From: MGIIa-L3 sp038150305
Lineage (GTDB): Archaea > Thermoplasmatota > Poseidoniia > Poseidoniales > Poseidoniaceae
NCBI GenBank assembly: GCA_038150305.1
Contig: JAYOTG010000015.1
Span: forward strand, 1-44,879
Direction: 5' to 3'
DNA: 44,879 nt
Part shown: positions 36,416 through 44,879 of the stretch, in pieces
Layout of the letters: each line of letters begins with the position of its first letter
How positions within the stretch are numbered: position 1 is the stretch's first letter
Position numbers and translations under genes: made by a program
The notes under the pieces: model-generated
Databases searched by the model: none
What the model was told of the DNA's origin: nothing
What the model saw: only the letters and a program-made list of their open reading frames with translations

Positions 36416-39400
36416 GTCGAAAGAGCGTGCTGATCCCGAAGCGAATCGCCTCGATCCGCTTCAGCCTGATGGACCCTGCCGAGATCCGCAAGATGTCGGC
36501 CGTTGAGGTCAAGACGCCGGACACCTACAAGGACGACGGCCACGCCTACACGCAGGGCCTGATGGACCCGCACATGGGCGTCATCGAGCCCGGCATGATC
36601 TGCCCCACGGACAACTGCAAGTACGACGAAAGCCCGGGCCACTTCGGGCACATCGCGCTTGAACTCCCGGTCATCCACATCGGGTTCGTGAACTTGATCA
36701 AGACCGCGCTGAAGGCCACGTGCAACTCCTGCCACCGCATCCTGNNNNNNNNNNCTTGGGCGCGTCCAGAACGACGCAACTTCGGTCGACGAGCGACCAC
36801 GCCGTCGCCGCGAGGTCCACGACGCCGTGGGCACGCACCCTGCCAACCCCGAGTTGAGCGAGCAGGACTACTACCGCCACCGCGTCCACGACATCATCAC
36901 CAAGCACGGCGTCGGTTCCACCGAGTTCGCCAAGATCATCAAGGACATCGAGAAGGTCACGTCCGGTGCAAAGCGCAAGACGTGCATGCACTGCGGCAAG
37001 CCGCAAGGCAAGATCATCCTCGAGAAGCCGACCAACTTCAAGGAGAAGATCGGTACGCCCGGCAGCGGCAAGGAGACCGAGCGGAAGCTCAACGCCCGTG
37101 ACGTGCGGGAGTGGCTCGCCGCCGTGCCCAATGAGGACCTGATCTTCATTGGCATGCACAAAACCAACCGCCCCGAATGGGTGATCCTCAAGGTGCTGCC
37201 CGTGCCTCCGATCACCGTCCGTCCGTCCATCACCTTGGACAGCGGTGACCGCTCTGAGGACGACTTGACCCACAAGCTGGTCGACGTCCTTCGCATCAAC
37301 CAGCGCCTGCGTGAGAACCGCGACTCTGGTGCGCCTCAGCTCATCGTCGAAGACCTTTGGGAACTCTTGCAGTACCACTGCACGACCTACTTCGACAACC
37401 AAACCTCCGGCATTCCGCCGGCGCGACACCGCTCCGGTCGCACCCTCAAGACCCTCACGCAGCGCCTGAAGGGGAAGGAAGGACGCTTCCGTTCCAACCT
37501 CTCCGGAAAGCGTGTGAACTTCTGCGCCCGGTCCGTCATTTCGCCCGACCCCTTCCTCGGCGTCAACGAAGTCGGTGTCCCGACGCGCATCGCCAAGGAA
37601 CTCACGGTGCCCATCCGCGTGACCACGCGAAACCGTGAGGACATGCGCCAGATGATCCTGCGCGGCCCCGATGCTCACCCCGGTGTGAACTACATCATCC
37701 GCAACGACGGCCGCCGTGTTCGCATCAACGAGCGCAGCCGCCTCATCAACGCAGGTTTCCGCTGCTTCAACCCCGAGTGTGACTCCGAGCGCACCCTCCG
37801 TCCTGACTTGGACGCGGTCATGCCCGCGCCCAACTTCCTGCCAGGCTTGGTCATCAAGTCGCTCATCATGCGCACGCAGACCGGCGACGAGCTGACCCAG
37901 TACAGCGTCGACGACGAGGCCACCTTGGCCAACCTCCGCGGCGAGGAAGCCGACGGCACCCCGCTCGCCGACGACGACCCGCGCGGCATCCTCCACCAGC
38001 GCTGGAAGTGGGAACTCAGCCAGGCCGATTCGCCTGACCCCGAGCCCTTCCCAGAGCACCTCAACGTGCTCTGCCCGCACTGCAGCTCCCCTGTTGACGA
38101 GTGGGGCGATCACACCCGTGTGGACGACCGCTTGTCCACGGTGGACTGGAACGGCAACCCCAAGCCTGGTATCACCGTTGAGCGCCACCTGATCGACGGT
38201 GACGTCGCGATCTTCAACCGTCAACCGTCGCTTCACCGCATGTCGATGATGGTGCACGAAGTCCGCGTGATGGAAGGCAAGACCTTCCGGTTCAACCTCG
38301 CGGTGTGCACCCCGTACAACGCTGACTTCGACGGCGACGAGATGAACCTCCACGTCATCCAGTCCGAGGAAGCCCGTGCAGAGGCCAAGATCCTCATGCG
38401 CGTGCAGGAACACATCCTGACGCCCCGTTACGGCGGTGCGGTCATCGGTGGCATCCACGACCACATCTCGGGCGCGTACCTGCTGACCCGCGGTGGAGAG
38501 AACGGCCTCATCCCCAAGCGCAACGCGCTAGAGATGCTCGGCTACATCGACTACCGCGGCGACCTGCCTGAAACCGTCGAGAACGACGCTGGCGAAGCCT
38601 GCTTCCGTGGTGAGGACCTGATGTCCCTCATCATTCCCGACAACATCCACATGCGGTTCCGCAGCCGTTCCCTGGACGACGTGAAGGTCCGAAACGGTCA
38701 GATCAGCGGAACCCTCGACAAGCGCGCCATCGGTGCGGAAGACGGCCGTCTCCTCGACGCCATCATCCAAACCAACGGCCCGAGCCGCGGTGCTGAGTTC
38801 CTTGACCAGTTCACCCGCCTGACCATCGGCGCGTGCACCTCGCTGGGCTTCACAACCGGCATCGACGACGAAGACCTCTCTGACGACGCCATCGCCGGCA
38901 TCGAGAAAGCCAACGACGAGGCCCGTGTCGCGGTCCGTGCAGAACTCGAGAAGTTTGGTGAGGACGGTCAGGATTACGAGACTCGACCCGGCCGAACGCC
39001 CGTTGAGACCCTTGAGGAGAACATCATGATCATCCTCGACCAGGGCAAGCAGGCCGCCGGTGACGTGGCGAAGGACGAATTGAACCGCTCCGGGTCCACC
39101 AACGCGGCCGTGAACATGGCCATCTCCGGCGCCCGTGGTTCCATGGACAACCTGACGATGATGGCCGGCTCCATCGGTCAAGCCAAGGTGCGTGGCCGCC
39201 GCCTCGAGCGTGGCTACGAGGACCGTGTGCTGCCTCACTTCAAGCGCGGCGACAAGGGTGGCCGCCAGAAGGGCTTCATCGCGTCGTCGTTCAAGCGTGG
39301 CCTCCAGCCCACGGAGTTCTTCATGCTCTCCGTGTCCGGCCGTGAGTCCCTGGTCGACACCGCGGTTCGTACCGCGAAGTCCGGGTACATGCAGCGCCGA

Positions 39401-39682
39401 CTGATCAACGCCATGGACGACCTCAAGGTGTACAACGACGACATGCTGTCCGTGCGCAATACGGCGAACCGCATCATCCAGTTCTCCTACGGTGAGGACG
39501 GCATTGATCCCTCCCGTGGGGTGCACGGTTCACCGTTCAACATCGACATCGTTGTCGACGACGCCCTTGGCACCGACGGTGCGATGGAAGTCGACCACGA
39601 CTCCTACGACCGTGACGAGCAAGAAGACGACCTCGGCGGCTGGGAATTCGAAGCCGAAGAGAACGACGGAGGTGAGAACTGA
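36412..39682 (+). CDS. rpoA1: RNA polymerase subunit A' (Rpo1N), interrupted by a scaffold gap
   Basis: Codons 36412-36744 (111 aa) and 36755-39682 (975 aa) belong to one protein; ten N between them shift the frame by one base, so an inserted-gap length of a multiple of three (including zero) restores it. Left part: IASIRFSLMDPAEIR start and CPTDNCKYDESPGHFGHI, in which the usual C-x2-C...C-x2-H zinc site is altered (Cys64, Asp67, Ser74, His77 with an extra Cys69). The CNSC...CMHC site across the gap is intact. Right part: RLKGKEGRFRSNLSGKRVNF, and NADFDGDEMN (about 38318-38347) with the three catalytic Asp that bind Mg2+. A' carries the active centre and clamp. Its stop overlaps the rpoA2 start. 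Confidence 0.95.
36745..36754. other. Scaffold gap (10 N) inside rpoA1
   Basis: The left reading frame ends ...CHRIL and the right one resumes LGRVQND, one base out of phase across ten N. The placeholder length, not a mutation, causes the apparent frameshift. Confidence 0.9.
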
Positions 39683-41235
39683 TGGTTGTCAAGAGCGCCA
39701 CCAAGAAGAAGCTGATCGACCTTGGTGTGGCCGAAAACTTCGCTCACGCCTTGGCCAACGACCGCAAGTGGGACGAAGTCAAGGTCCTCGCCGTGCAAGA
39801 GATTGCGCAGGCGTGTGAAACCGACTCGGAGACCGCTGCGAAGATCCTCACGCTGATCGAGGGAGCCTCGCGCAAATCCAGCGATGGCGACAGCGACGGC
39901 GGTGGCCCAACCACCAAAATCACCCTTCGCAAGAGCCGCAGCCGCCGCGTCAAGGCGGACGTTGACCTGCAGGGCTACGACGAGGGACGCAAGATGCAGT
40001 CCCTCCGCTCGGAACTCGCCGACGACCCGGTGTACACCGCGCTTGAGAAGGCCGCCGACAAGGCCGGTCTGCAGCTGACGGTTCGCATCCTCAACGACTT
40101 GGCGGACGCCGTGCTGAAGCGAGGCAAGAAAAAGCTCACCGCGGCACAAGCCGGCAAGGTCATCGCCCGCGCCGAAACTGAACTGGCGAAGTCCCGCATC
40201 GATCCCTTCGAAGCCGCGGGTATCGTGACGGCCCAGTCGCTCGGTGAACCCGGCACGCAGATGACCATGCGTACCTTCCACTACGCCGGTGTGGCCACGG
40301 TCAACGTGACCCAAGGTCTGCCCCGCATCATCGAGATCGTCGATGCACGCAAGGTGCCCAACACCCCGACCATGAAGATCTACCTCGAGGAGGGCATCAA
40401 GGCCACCGCAGAGGACGCACAGAAGCTGGCGGCTTCCCTCGAAGTCACCACCACCGTCAACATCGCGACCATCGAAACCGACGTGGCCCAGCGGCGCCTC
40501 GTCCTTCACCTCAACAAAGCCAACATGGCGCAGAAGAACATGACCGGTGCAGAAGTGCGTGAGAAACTCACCCGCGCCACGCGTCTTCACGTCATCGCGA
40601 ACAAGGAAAAGAACCCGACCATGTTGACCCTCATCCCGAACGTGCACAGCGCCGAGGACCTCGACACGCTGGCGGAAAATCCGCCCTCATACACCATGCT
40701 CCTTCAGCTGGAAGAGAAGATTCGCGACCTCCGTCTGAAGGGCATCCCTGGTGTTGAGCGTGCCAACGTGCAGTTCAACGACAAGACGGGCGAGCACTAC
40801 CTGGCCACCATCGGTTCCAACCTCGCTCGCATCAACGAGATCGAGGCCATCGACCGCAGCCGAACCTACACCAACAACATCATCGAAATCTACGACCAAC
40901 TCGGCATCGAAGCCGCCCGGCAAGCCATCGTGGACGAACTGAAGGAAACCCTCGACGGGGCCCGGCTCGAAGTCGACGACCGCCATCTGCTGATCGTCGC
41001 TGACGTGATGACGTCCGAAGGTGAGGTTCGGGCCATCGGTCGCCACGGTGTCTCCGGAACCAAGCACAGCATCCTGGCCCGTGCCGCGTTCGAAGTGACC
41101 GTGAACCACCTCCTGAAGGCCGGCATCATCGGCGAGCGCGACCACCTGACCGGTGTCGCGGAGAACATCATCGTCGGACAGCCGATTGCCCTTGGCACCG
41201 GCAGCGTGGAACTCTTCTACGTGCCCGACGCCTGA
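39682..41235 (+). CDS. rpoA2: RNA polymerase subunit A'' (Rpo1C) with N-terminal extension
   Basis: 517 aa, longer than the usual ~390. Residues 1-60 repeat the domain at the start of RpoH, followed by a Ser/Asp/Gly and then Arg/Lys-rich linker (ITLRKSRSRRVKA). The standard part starts near residue 110: IDPFEAAGIVTAQSLGEPGT and QMTMRTFHYAGVA (trigger-loop region), GLPRIIEIVDARKVPNTPTM, RHGVSGTKHSILARAAFE and a VELFYVPDA end. With A' it completes the largest subunit. The start overlaps the A' stop by one base, with GGAGGTGAG upstream. Confidence 0.95.
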   Translation: MVVKSATKKKLIDLGVAENFAHALANDRKWDEVKVLAVQEIAQACETDSETAAKILTLIEGASRKSSDGDSDGGGPTTKITLRKSRSRRVKADVDLQGYDEGRKMQSLRSELADDPVYTALEKAADKAGLQLTVRILNDLADAVLKRGKKKLTAAQAGKVIARAETELAKSRIDPFEAAGIVTAQSLGEPGTQMTMRTFHYAGVATVNVTQGLPRIIEIVDARKVPNTPTMKIYLEEGIKATAEDAQKLAASLEVTTTVNIATIETDVAQRRLVLHLNKANMAQKNMTGAEVREKLTRATRLHVIANKEKNPTMLTLIPNVHSAEDLDTLAENPPSYTMLLQLEEKIRDLRLKGIPGVERANVQFNDKTGEHYLATIGSNLARINEIEAIDRSRTYTNNIIEIYDQLGIEAARQAIVDELKETLDGARLEVDDRHLLIVADVMTSEGEVRAIGRHGVSGTKHSILARAAFEVTVNHLLKAGIIGERDHLTGVAENIIVGQPIALGTGSVELFYVPDA

Positions 41236-41279
41236 GCCTCACACCATGAGAAGCAAAAGTGGAGAATGGACGTGAACCT

Positions 41280-41576
41280 ATGGACCTAAGCCGACACCTC
41301 AAGACCGCAGCCAGCTCTGGCCGACTTTTGTTCGGTCAGCGACAGACCCTCGACGCATGTGCCTCGGGCGAAGCCCGCCTCGTCATCGTCGCGGCCAATT
41401 GCCCGACCACCTACATCGATGACCTTGGTGCCAAGCACCCAGAGGTCACCGTGCACCGCGCGATGATGGTCAACCGCGACCTCGGCGTCGCGGTCGGGAA
41501 GCCGTTCAGCATCTCGACCATCTGCGTCGTTGATGCAGGGGACAGCGACCTGCTGACCCTCGAGAGCAACGTTTGA
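41280..41576 (+). CDS. rpl30e: Ribosomal protein L30e
   Basis: 98 aa from the ATG at 41280 (a GTG at 41259 would add 7 residues). L7Ae/L30e fold: LKTAASSGRLLFGQRQTLDA, then RLVIVAANCP, VTVHRAMMVNRDLGVAVGKP and FSISTICVVDAGDSD. The protein binds rRNA in the large subunit. Its place directly after rpoA2 is the standard euryarchaeal order. The genes that usually follow (nusA, rps12, rps7) are not here; a surface-protein gene comes next. Confidence 0.93.
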   Translation: MDLSRHLKTAASSGRLLFGQRQTLDACASGEARLVIVAANCPTTYIDDLGAKHPEVTVHRAMMVNRDLGVAVGKPFSISTICVVDAGDSDLLTLESNV

Positions 41577-41590
41577 GCACGGAACGAAAG

Positions 41591-41603
41591 CCCCTATATG
41601 GGG
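41591..41603 (+). promoter_or_regulatory. TATA element within a CCCC-TATAT-GGGG palindrome
   Basis: TATAT at 41595-41599 lies 27 bases before the ATG at 41622, about the distance from an archaeal TATA box to its transcription start. The mRNA of the following giant gene would thus start at or next to its start codon (leaderless). The flanking CCCC/GGGG arms make a 13-base inverted repeat. Confidence 0.5.
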
Positions 41604-41621
41604 TCCGGGCAGCACAGAACC

Positions 41622-44600
41622 ATGGCCCGTGCAGCGTCAGCCACGTTCCTCGTCGTCTTGCTCTTGGCTTCCTTCGTGGGGCCCCTCGCGTCATATGACG
41701 AGGGTCCTGTGCCAATCCTCGAAGAAGTCCAAGACGCCATGACCACGTCTGGGCGAAGTTCCACCAAGGGCTTCCTCACCTCTGGAGGGACCGGCTCGGT
41801 ACAGGATCTGGCCTTTTTCACCTCCGTGGACGCGCACGGCCAGGGCTCTGTGGCGGCCATGCGCTACACGGCGGACGTGACCTTCGGAAGCCAAACGGTC
41901 TCCGCGACCTGTCCGTACGCCCAGCAGCTTCAGGACCTCTGCGATGCAGCTATCATCGGTTTGACGGAGTCAGGCTCCTACGCGTGGGGCAGCGCCATCG
42001 ACACCACCAACGGGGCCGTGACGGGCATCAGCGTGGCCGCGGGTGCTGGCGGTGAGGCCTTCGTCGGCGGTGATTACCTTGGAAGCCTCGTGTTTGGCGG
42101 ATCGCCGGCCTTTGCCTTCTCGCAAATCAACGAGGGTTTCGTGGCCAAGACGGACCCCACGGGCAACTGGATGTGGGGCATCGGCTACACCACCATCGAC
42201 GGCGGGTTTGGAGCGGTTTCAATCGTGACCGACGTGGCCGTGGACATGTCTGGGAACCACTACGCTACCGGGTACTTCGTCGGAGAAACCGATTTCGGTG
42301 GGCAATCGATCAACGTCAGCGACCTGCAAGCCTTCGTGGCCAAGTACACCCAAGGTGGCGTGCTTGACTGGGTGATCGACGTCGGTGGTCTGAGCAACGA
42401 CATCGGCATTGCGTTGACCACCACCCAAACCGGCTCCGTTCACCTCGCGATGGTCACCAACAGCGCCACCATCAACGCCGCCTCGACCCTGTACTCCTTG
42501 GTCGGCTCGCAGGACGTCGTCCTGATGGAAATCGATCCGAGTGGGGCGGTCTTGTCGGTTGACGGCTACGGCGTGCCCAACGAGGTGACGTCGGTTGGAG
42601 CGCTTGAGTCCAACGCTCAGGGTGACCTCTTCCTTGGTGGGAGTTTCAAAGGAAACCTCGCAAAATCAGGTTGGTCGATTTCCAGCAGCCAAGGCAAGAG
42701 CGACCTCTTTGTGATCAAGCGCTCGCAGAGCGGCACCGGCGACTGGGCGGTGTCCGGTGGCACCAGTGAAAACGACACCGTTAGCGGGATGGGCGTCAAC
42801 AGCCTGGACGAGGTCGTCATCGCGGCGTCCTTGAGCGCCAGCGGAACCTTCGGCTCCAAGGCGACGATCCTTTCCGGAGGCACAGATGCGGTGCTTGCCG
42901 GCATCACGAGCAGCGGTACGTGGGACTGGGCCCAGCGCGTGGCCAGCACCCAGAACGATTACGCGTTCGACCTGGCGGTGAACATGAGCGACGAAGCGAT
43001 CATGGTCGGAGGATTCGGGGGGAGCATCACCCAAGGTGGGAACTCCATCTCACCGACCGGGGCCATCGACGCGATGGCCTTCGGCTTTGACCCAGCGACC
43101 CTGATCGACACCGACGCAGACGGTGTGCCTGACGTGCGGGACAACTGCCCGACGGTGAGCAATCCAGGCCAGGGCAACACCGATTTCGACAGCGAGGGTG
43201 ACGCCTGCGATTCCGACGACGACAACGACGGTTTGACCGACAGTTTCCCTGACCTCTGCCCTCGCAACAGCCAGTACAACTGGACCTCCATGCAAGATTG
43301 GGAGGACCCGGCCAACTCCACCGACTGGGACAACGACGGCTGCCGTGACGCGCTTGAGGACGACGACGACGACAATGACGGCGTGGCCGACGCGGACGAT
43401 GCGTGCCAGCACACGGGATACAGCCCCCCTCGCCCGACCTGGGTGTCGAATTCAACCAACGACCTCGACGGTGACGGCTGCCGTGACTTCGACGAGGACC
43501 TCGACGACGACGACGACGGATTCGAGGACGGAGCCGACGCGTGCCCGTCGGTGGCGGGGACCTCCACGTTCGGTGGCTTTACCGGTTGCCCGGACGGCGA
43601 CATGGACGGCTGGGCCGACGTCCAGGACGACTGCCCCGAGCTTGCAGGAAACTCCACCGCGAACAACACCAATGCGTGCCCCGACCAAGACGGCGACGGG
43701 TGGGCGGACCAGCAGGACGCGTTTCCCTTCGAGGTCAGCCAGTGGGCCGATGAGGACGGGGACGGATACGGCGACAACGAAGACGGCGTCACACCGGACG
43801 CCTGCCCGACGTTTGCGGGGCTTTCCACCGTGGACCGCTACGGCTGCAACGATCCCGACGCGGACGGTCGTTCATCGCCCGACGCGGATTGGACGCTGGA
43901 TGACGGTGCGGACGCTTTCCCGACGGACCCCGCTCAGTGGTCCGACCTCGACGGAGACGGCCTTGGTGACAACCACAACGACCCGAACTGGGACGACCGA
44001 AGTCCGTTCTGGCCGGGTGAATACCTCCAGATTGTCGGCGACTACGACCGCTGTCCGGCCGTTGCCGGGAACTCAACGAAGCTGGGCATCTTGGGATGCC
44101 TCGACAACGACGGCGACGGCTACGACAACGACAACGATGCCTTCCCACGTGACGGCACCCAGTGGACGGACGAGGACGGCGACGGCTACGGCGATAACGC
44201 GGACGGGTTTGAGGCCGATGCGTGTCCGACCGTTGCCGGAAACTCCACCTTGGACCGCTTTGGTTGCGAGGACTACGACGGCGACGGCTGGTCCGATCCC
44301 TTCGACGGCATCGGCACCGACGCAGCGCCTGAAGACCCGACCCAGTGGAGCGATGCCGACGGCGATTTCTGGTACGACAACCCCAACGGCAACTTTGCTG
44401 ACGATTGCCCGAACGCACCGGTCGCTCCGGGTGCGGCCACCCGTTTGGAGGGCATCGACCGGAACGGCTGCCCGGACACCGATTTCGACGGGTATTCTGA
44501 CCCTGACGCGACCTACAACGCATCCATGGGAGCCGACGCGTGCCCTGAAGACGGCTACGACCCCTCCATCACCTCAACCGTGGACCGCTTCGGTTGCTTG

Positions 44601-44879
44601 GACTCCGACGGCGACGGCTATTCCGACCCCGATGGATCGTGGACGGTGGCCATGGGTGCCGACGCCTTCCCGAACGACCCGATGAAGTGGCTGCCGGAAG
44701 TGGCGGAAGAGACTGGAGGCTCCTCTGGAGGCTTCGGTGCCGTTGCCATGATCGGCGGTGTCGTGCTGCTCATCGGCGCCATCGGTGCTGTGCTCGTGCT
44801 GCGCGGGCGATGTGGGTCCGACCAAGACAAGGAGTGGGCATCTGCGCCAGAAGGGCTGCCGCCGCTGAACGCGATGGAT
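41622..44879 (+). CDS. Giant secreted beta-propeller/TSP3 surface protein, 3'-truncated by window
   Basis: Open from the ATG at 41622 through the last base (1086 codons, no stop). A Sec signal peptide (MARAASATFLVVLLLASFVG then PLAS) is followed by about 450 residues of repeats of the type GEAFVGGDYLGSLVFGG...GFVAKTDPTGNW, resembling SBBP-like beta-propeller repeats. From about 43100 onward come TSP3-type calcium loops (DTDADGVPDVRDNCPTVSNP, later DEDGDGYGDN units shared with the gene at 5883-9965). A transmembrane helix (IGGVVLLIGAIGAVLVLRG) lies near 44750-44810, so only a short cytoplasmic tail is missing. Calcium-stabilised surface anchoring is likely; the substrate is unknown. Confidence 0.88.
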   Translation, partial: MARAASATFLVVLLLASFVGPLASYDEGPVPILEEVQDAMTTSGRSSTKGFLTSGGTGSVQDLAFFTSVDAHGQGSVAAMRYTADVTFGSQTVSATCPYAQQLQDLCDAAIIGLTESGSYAWGSAIDTTNGAVTGISVAAGAGGEAFVGGDYLGSLVFGGSPAFAFSQINEGFVAKTDPTGNWMWGIGYTTIDGGFGAVSIVTDVAVDMSGNHYATGYFVGETDFGGQSINVSDLQAFVAKYTQGGVLDWVIDVGGLSNDIGIALTTTQTGSVHLAMVTNSATINAASTLYSLVGSQDVVLMEIDPSGAVLSVDGYGVPNEVTSVGALESNAQGDLFLGGSFKGNLAKSGWSISSSQGKSDLFVIKRSQSGTGDWAVSGGTSENDTVSGMGVNSLDEVVIAASLSASGTFGSKATILSGGTDAVLAGITSSGTWDWAQRVASTQNDYAFDLAVNMSDEAIMVGGFGGSITQGGNSISPTGAIDAMAFGFDPATLIDTDADGVPDVRDNCPTVSNPGQGNTDFDSEGDACDSDDDNDGLTDSFPDLCPRNSQYNWTSMQDWEDPANSTDWDNDGCRDALEDDDDDNDGVADADDACQHTGYSPPRPTWVSNSTNDLDGDGCRDFDEDLDDDDDGFEDGADACPSVAGTSTFGGFTGCPDGDMDGWADVQDDCPELAGNSTANNTNACPDQDGDGWADQQDAFPFEVSQWADEDGDGYGDNEDGVTPDACPTFAGLSTVDRYGCNDPDADGRSSPDADWTLDDGADAFPTDPAQWSDLDGDGLGDNHNDPNWDDRSPFWPGEYLQIVGDYDRCPAVAGNSTKLGILGCLDNDGDGYDNDNDAFPRDGTQWTDEDGDGYGDNADGFEADACPTVAGNSTLDRFGCEDYDGDGWSDPFDGIGTDAAPEDPTQWSDADGDFWYDNPNGNFADDCPNAPVAPGAATRLEGIDRNGCPDTDFDGYSDPDATYNASMGADACPEDGYDPSITSTVDRFGCLDSDGDGYSDPDGSWTVAMGADAFPNDPMKWLPEVAEETGGSSGGFGAVAMIGGVVLLIGAIGAVLVLRGRCGSDQDKEWASAPEGLPPLNAMD

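Noticed and set aside
36412..37101. rpoA1 as a frameshifted pseudogene
   Set aside because: The break coincides exactly with ten N; all catalytic motifs are intact on the far side, so it is a scaffold artefact.
43345..44685. 446-residue Thr/Arg-rich open frame on + strand
   Set aside because: It lies out of phase with the giant surface-protein frame that runs from 41622 to the window end; its composition (T, R, P) is what shifted GAC-GGC repeats produce.

Overview
The window looks like a draft genome fragment of a planktonic euryarchaeon of the Thermoplasmatota, most probably Marine Group II (Candidatus Poseidoniales). The basis is a complete archaeal RNA polymerase block (rpoH-rpoB-rpoA1-rpoA2-rpl30e), archaellin-like proteins, GGTGA-type ribosome binding sites, very tight coding with stop/start overlaps, and several giant secreted Ig-like or thrombospondin-type-3 (TSP3) calcium-binding surface proteins. 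The lineage is inferred from gene content; no marker tree was possible. Two 10-N scaffold gaps (19136-19145 and 36745-36754) show that this is a scaffolded draft.

Layout. 1-4574 (+) is the 3' part of a giant cell-surface protein made of near-identical Ig-like repeats. 4669-9965 (-) is a tight group of a second giant TSP3 protein and two archaellin-like proteins. 9985-12413 (-) holds a biotin-dependent acyl-CoA carboxylase set (carboxyltransferase, small subunit, biotin carrier) plus a small zinc protein. Divergent from it, 12529-13869 (+) encodes the B12-binding subunit of methylmalonyl-CoA mutase and its MeaB GTPase, so this part serves propionyl-/methylmalonyl-CoA metabolism. 13859-19070 (+) holds small membrane proteins, an asparagine synthetase overlapping a GshA-type glutamate-cysteine ligase, and a two-cluster ferredoxin. 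19155-20923 holds an NTF2-like protein, a TM2 protein and an unknown membrane protein.

20978-26795 (-) is the most striking part. It is a Rieske/cytochrome b operon in which cytochrome b is split in b6f style, and the C-terminal cytochrome b half is fused, through a large extra domain, to an HdrD/GlcF-like iron-sulfur module with two [4Fe-4S] motifs and two CCG domains. A signal-peptide protein with a CxCH motif takes the place where a cytochrome c might be expected. This would tie a quinol-oxidising complex to a cytoplasmic thiol/disulfide-type iron-sulfur enzyme.

26941-31887 holds a TPR protein, an FtsZ-family protein, membrane proteins, a Pop5-like RNase P subunit and a fusion of a PrmC/HemK-like methyltransferase with a biotin-protein ligase (BirA). 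32015-32088 is tRNA-Lys(UUU). 32138-41576 is the RNA polymerase operon. It has unusual features: an N-terminal domain shared by RpoH and RpoA2, and lost or shifted cysteines in two clamp zinc sites (RpoB C-terminus and RpoA1 N-terminus). 41622 to the window end is a third giant surface protein (beta-propeller-like repeats plus TSP3), open at the 3' edge, with a TATA element placed for a leaderless transcript. No CRISPR array, insertion sequence, rRNA or integrase was seen, and no gene-free stretch exceeds 300 bases.
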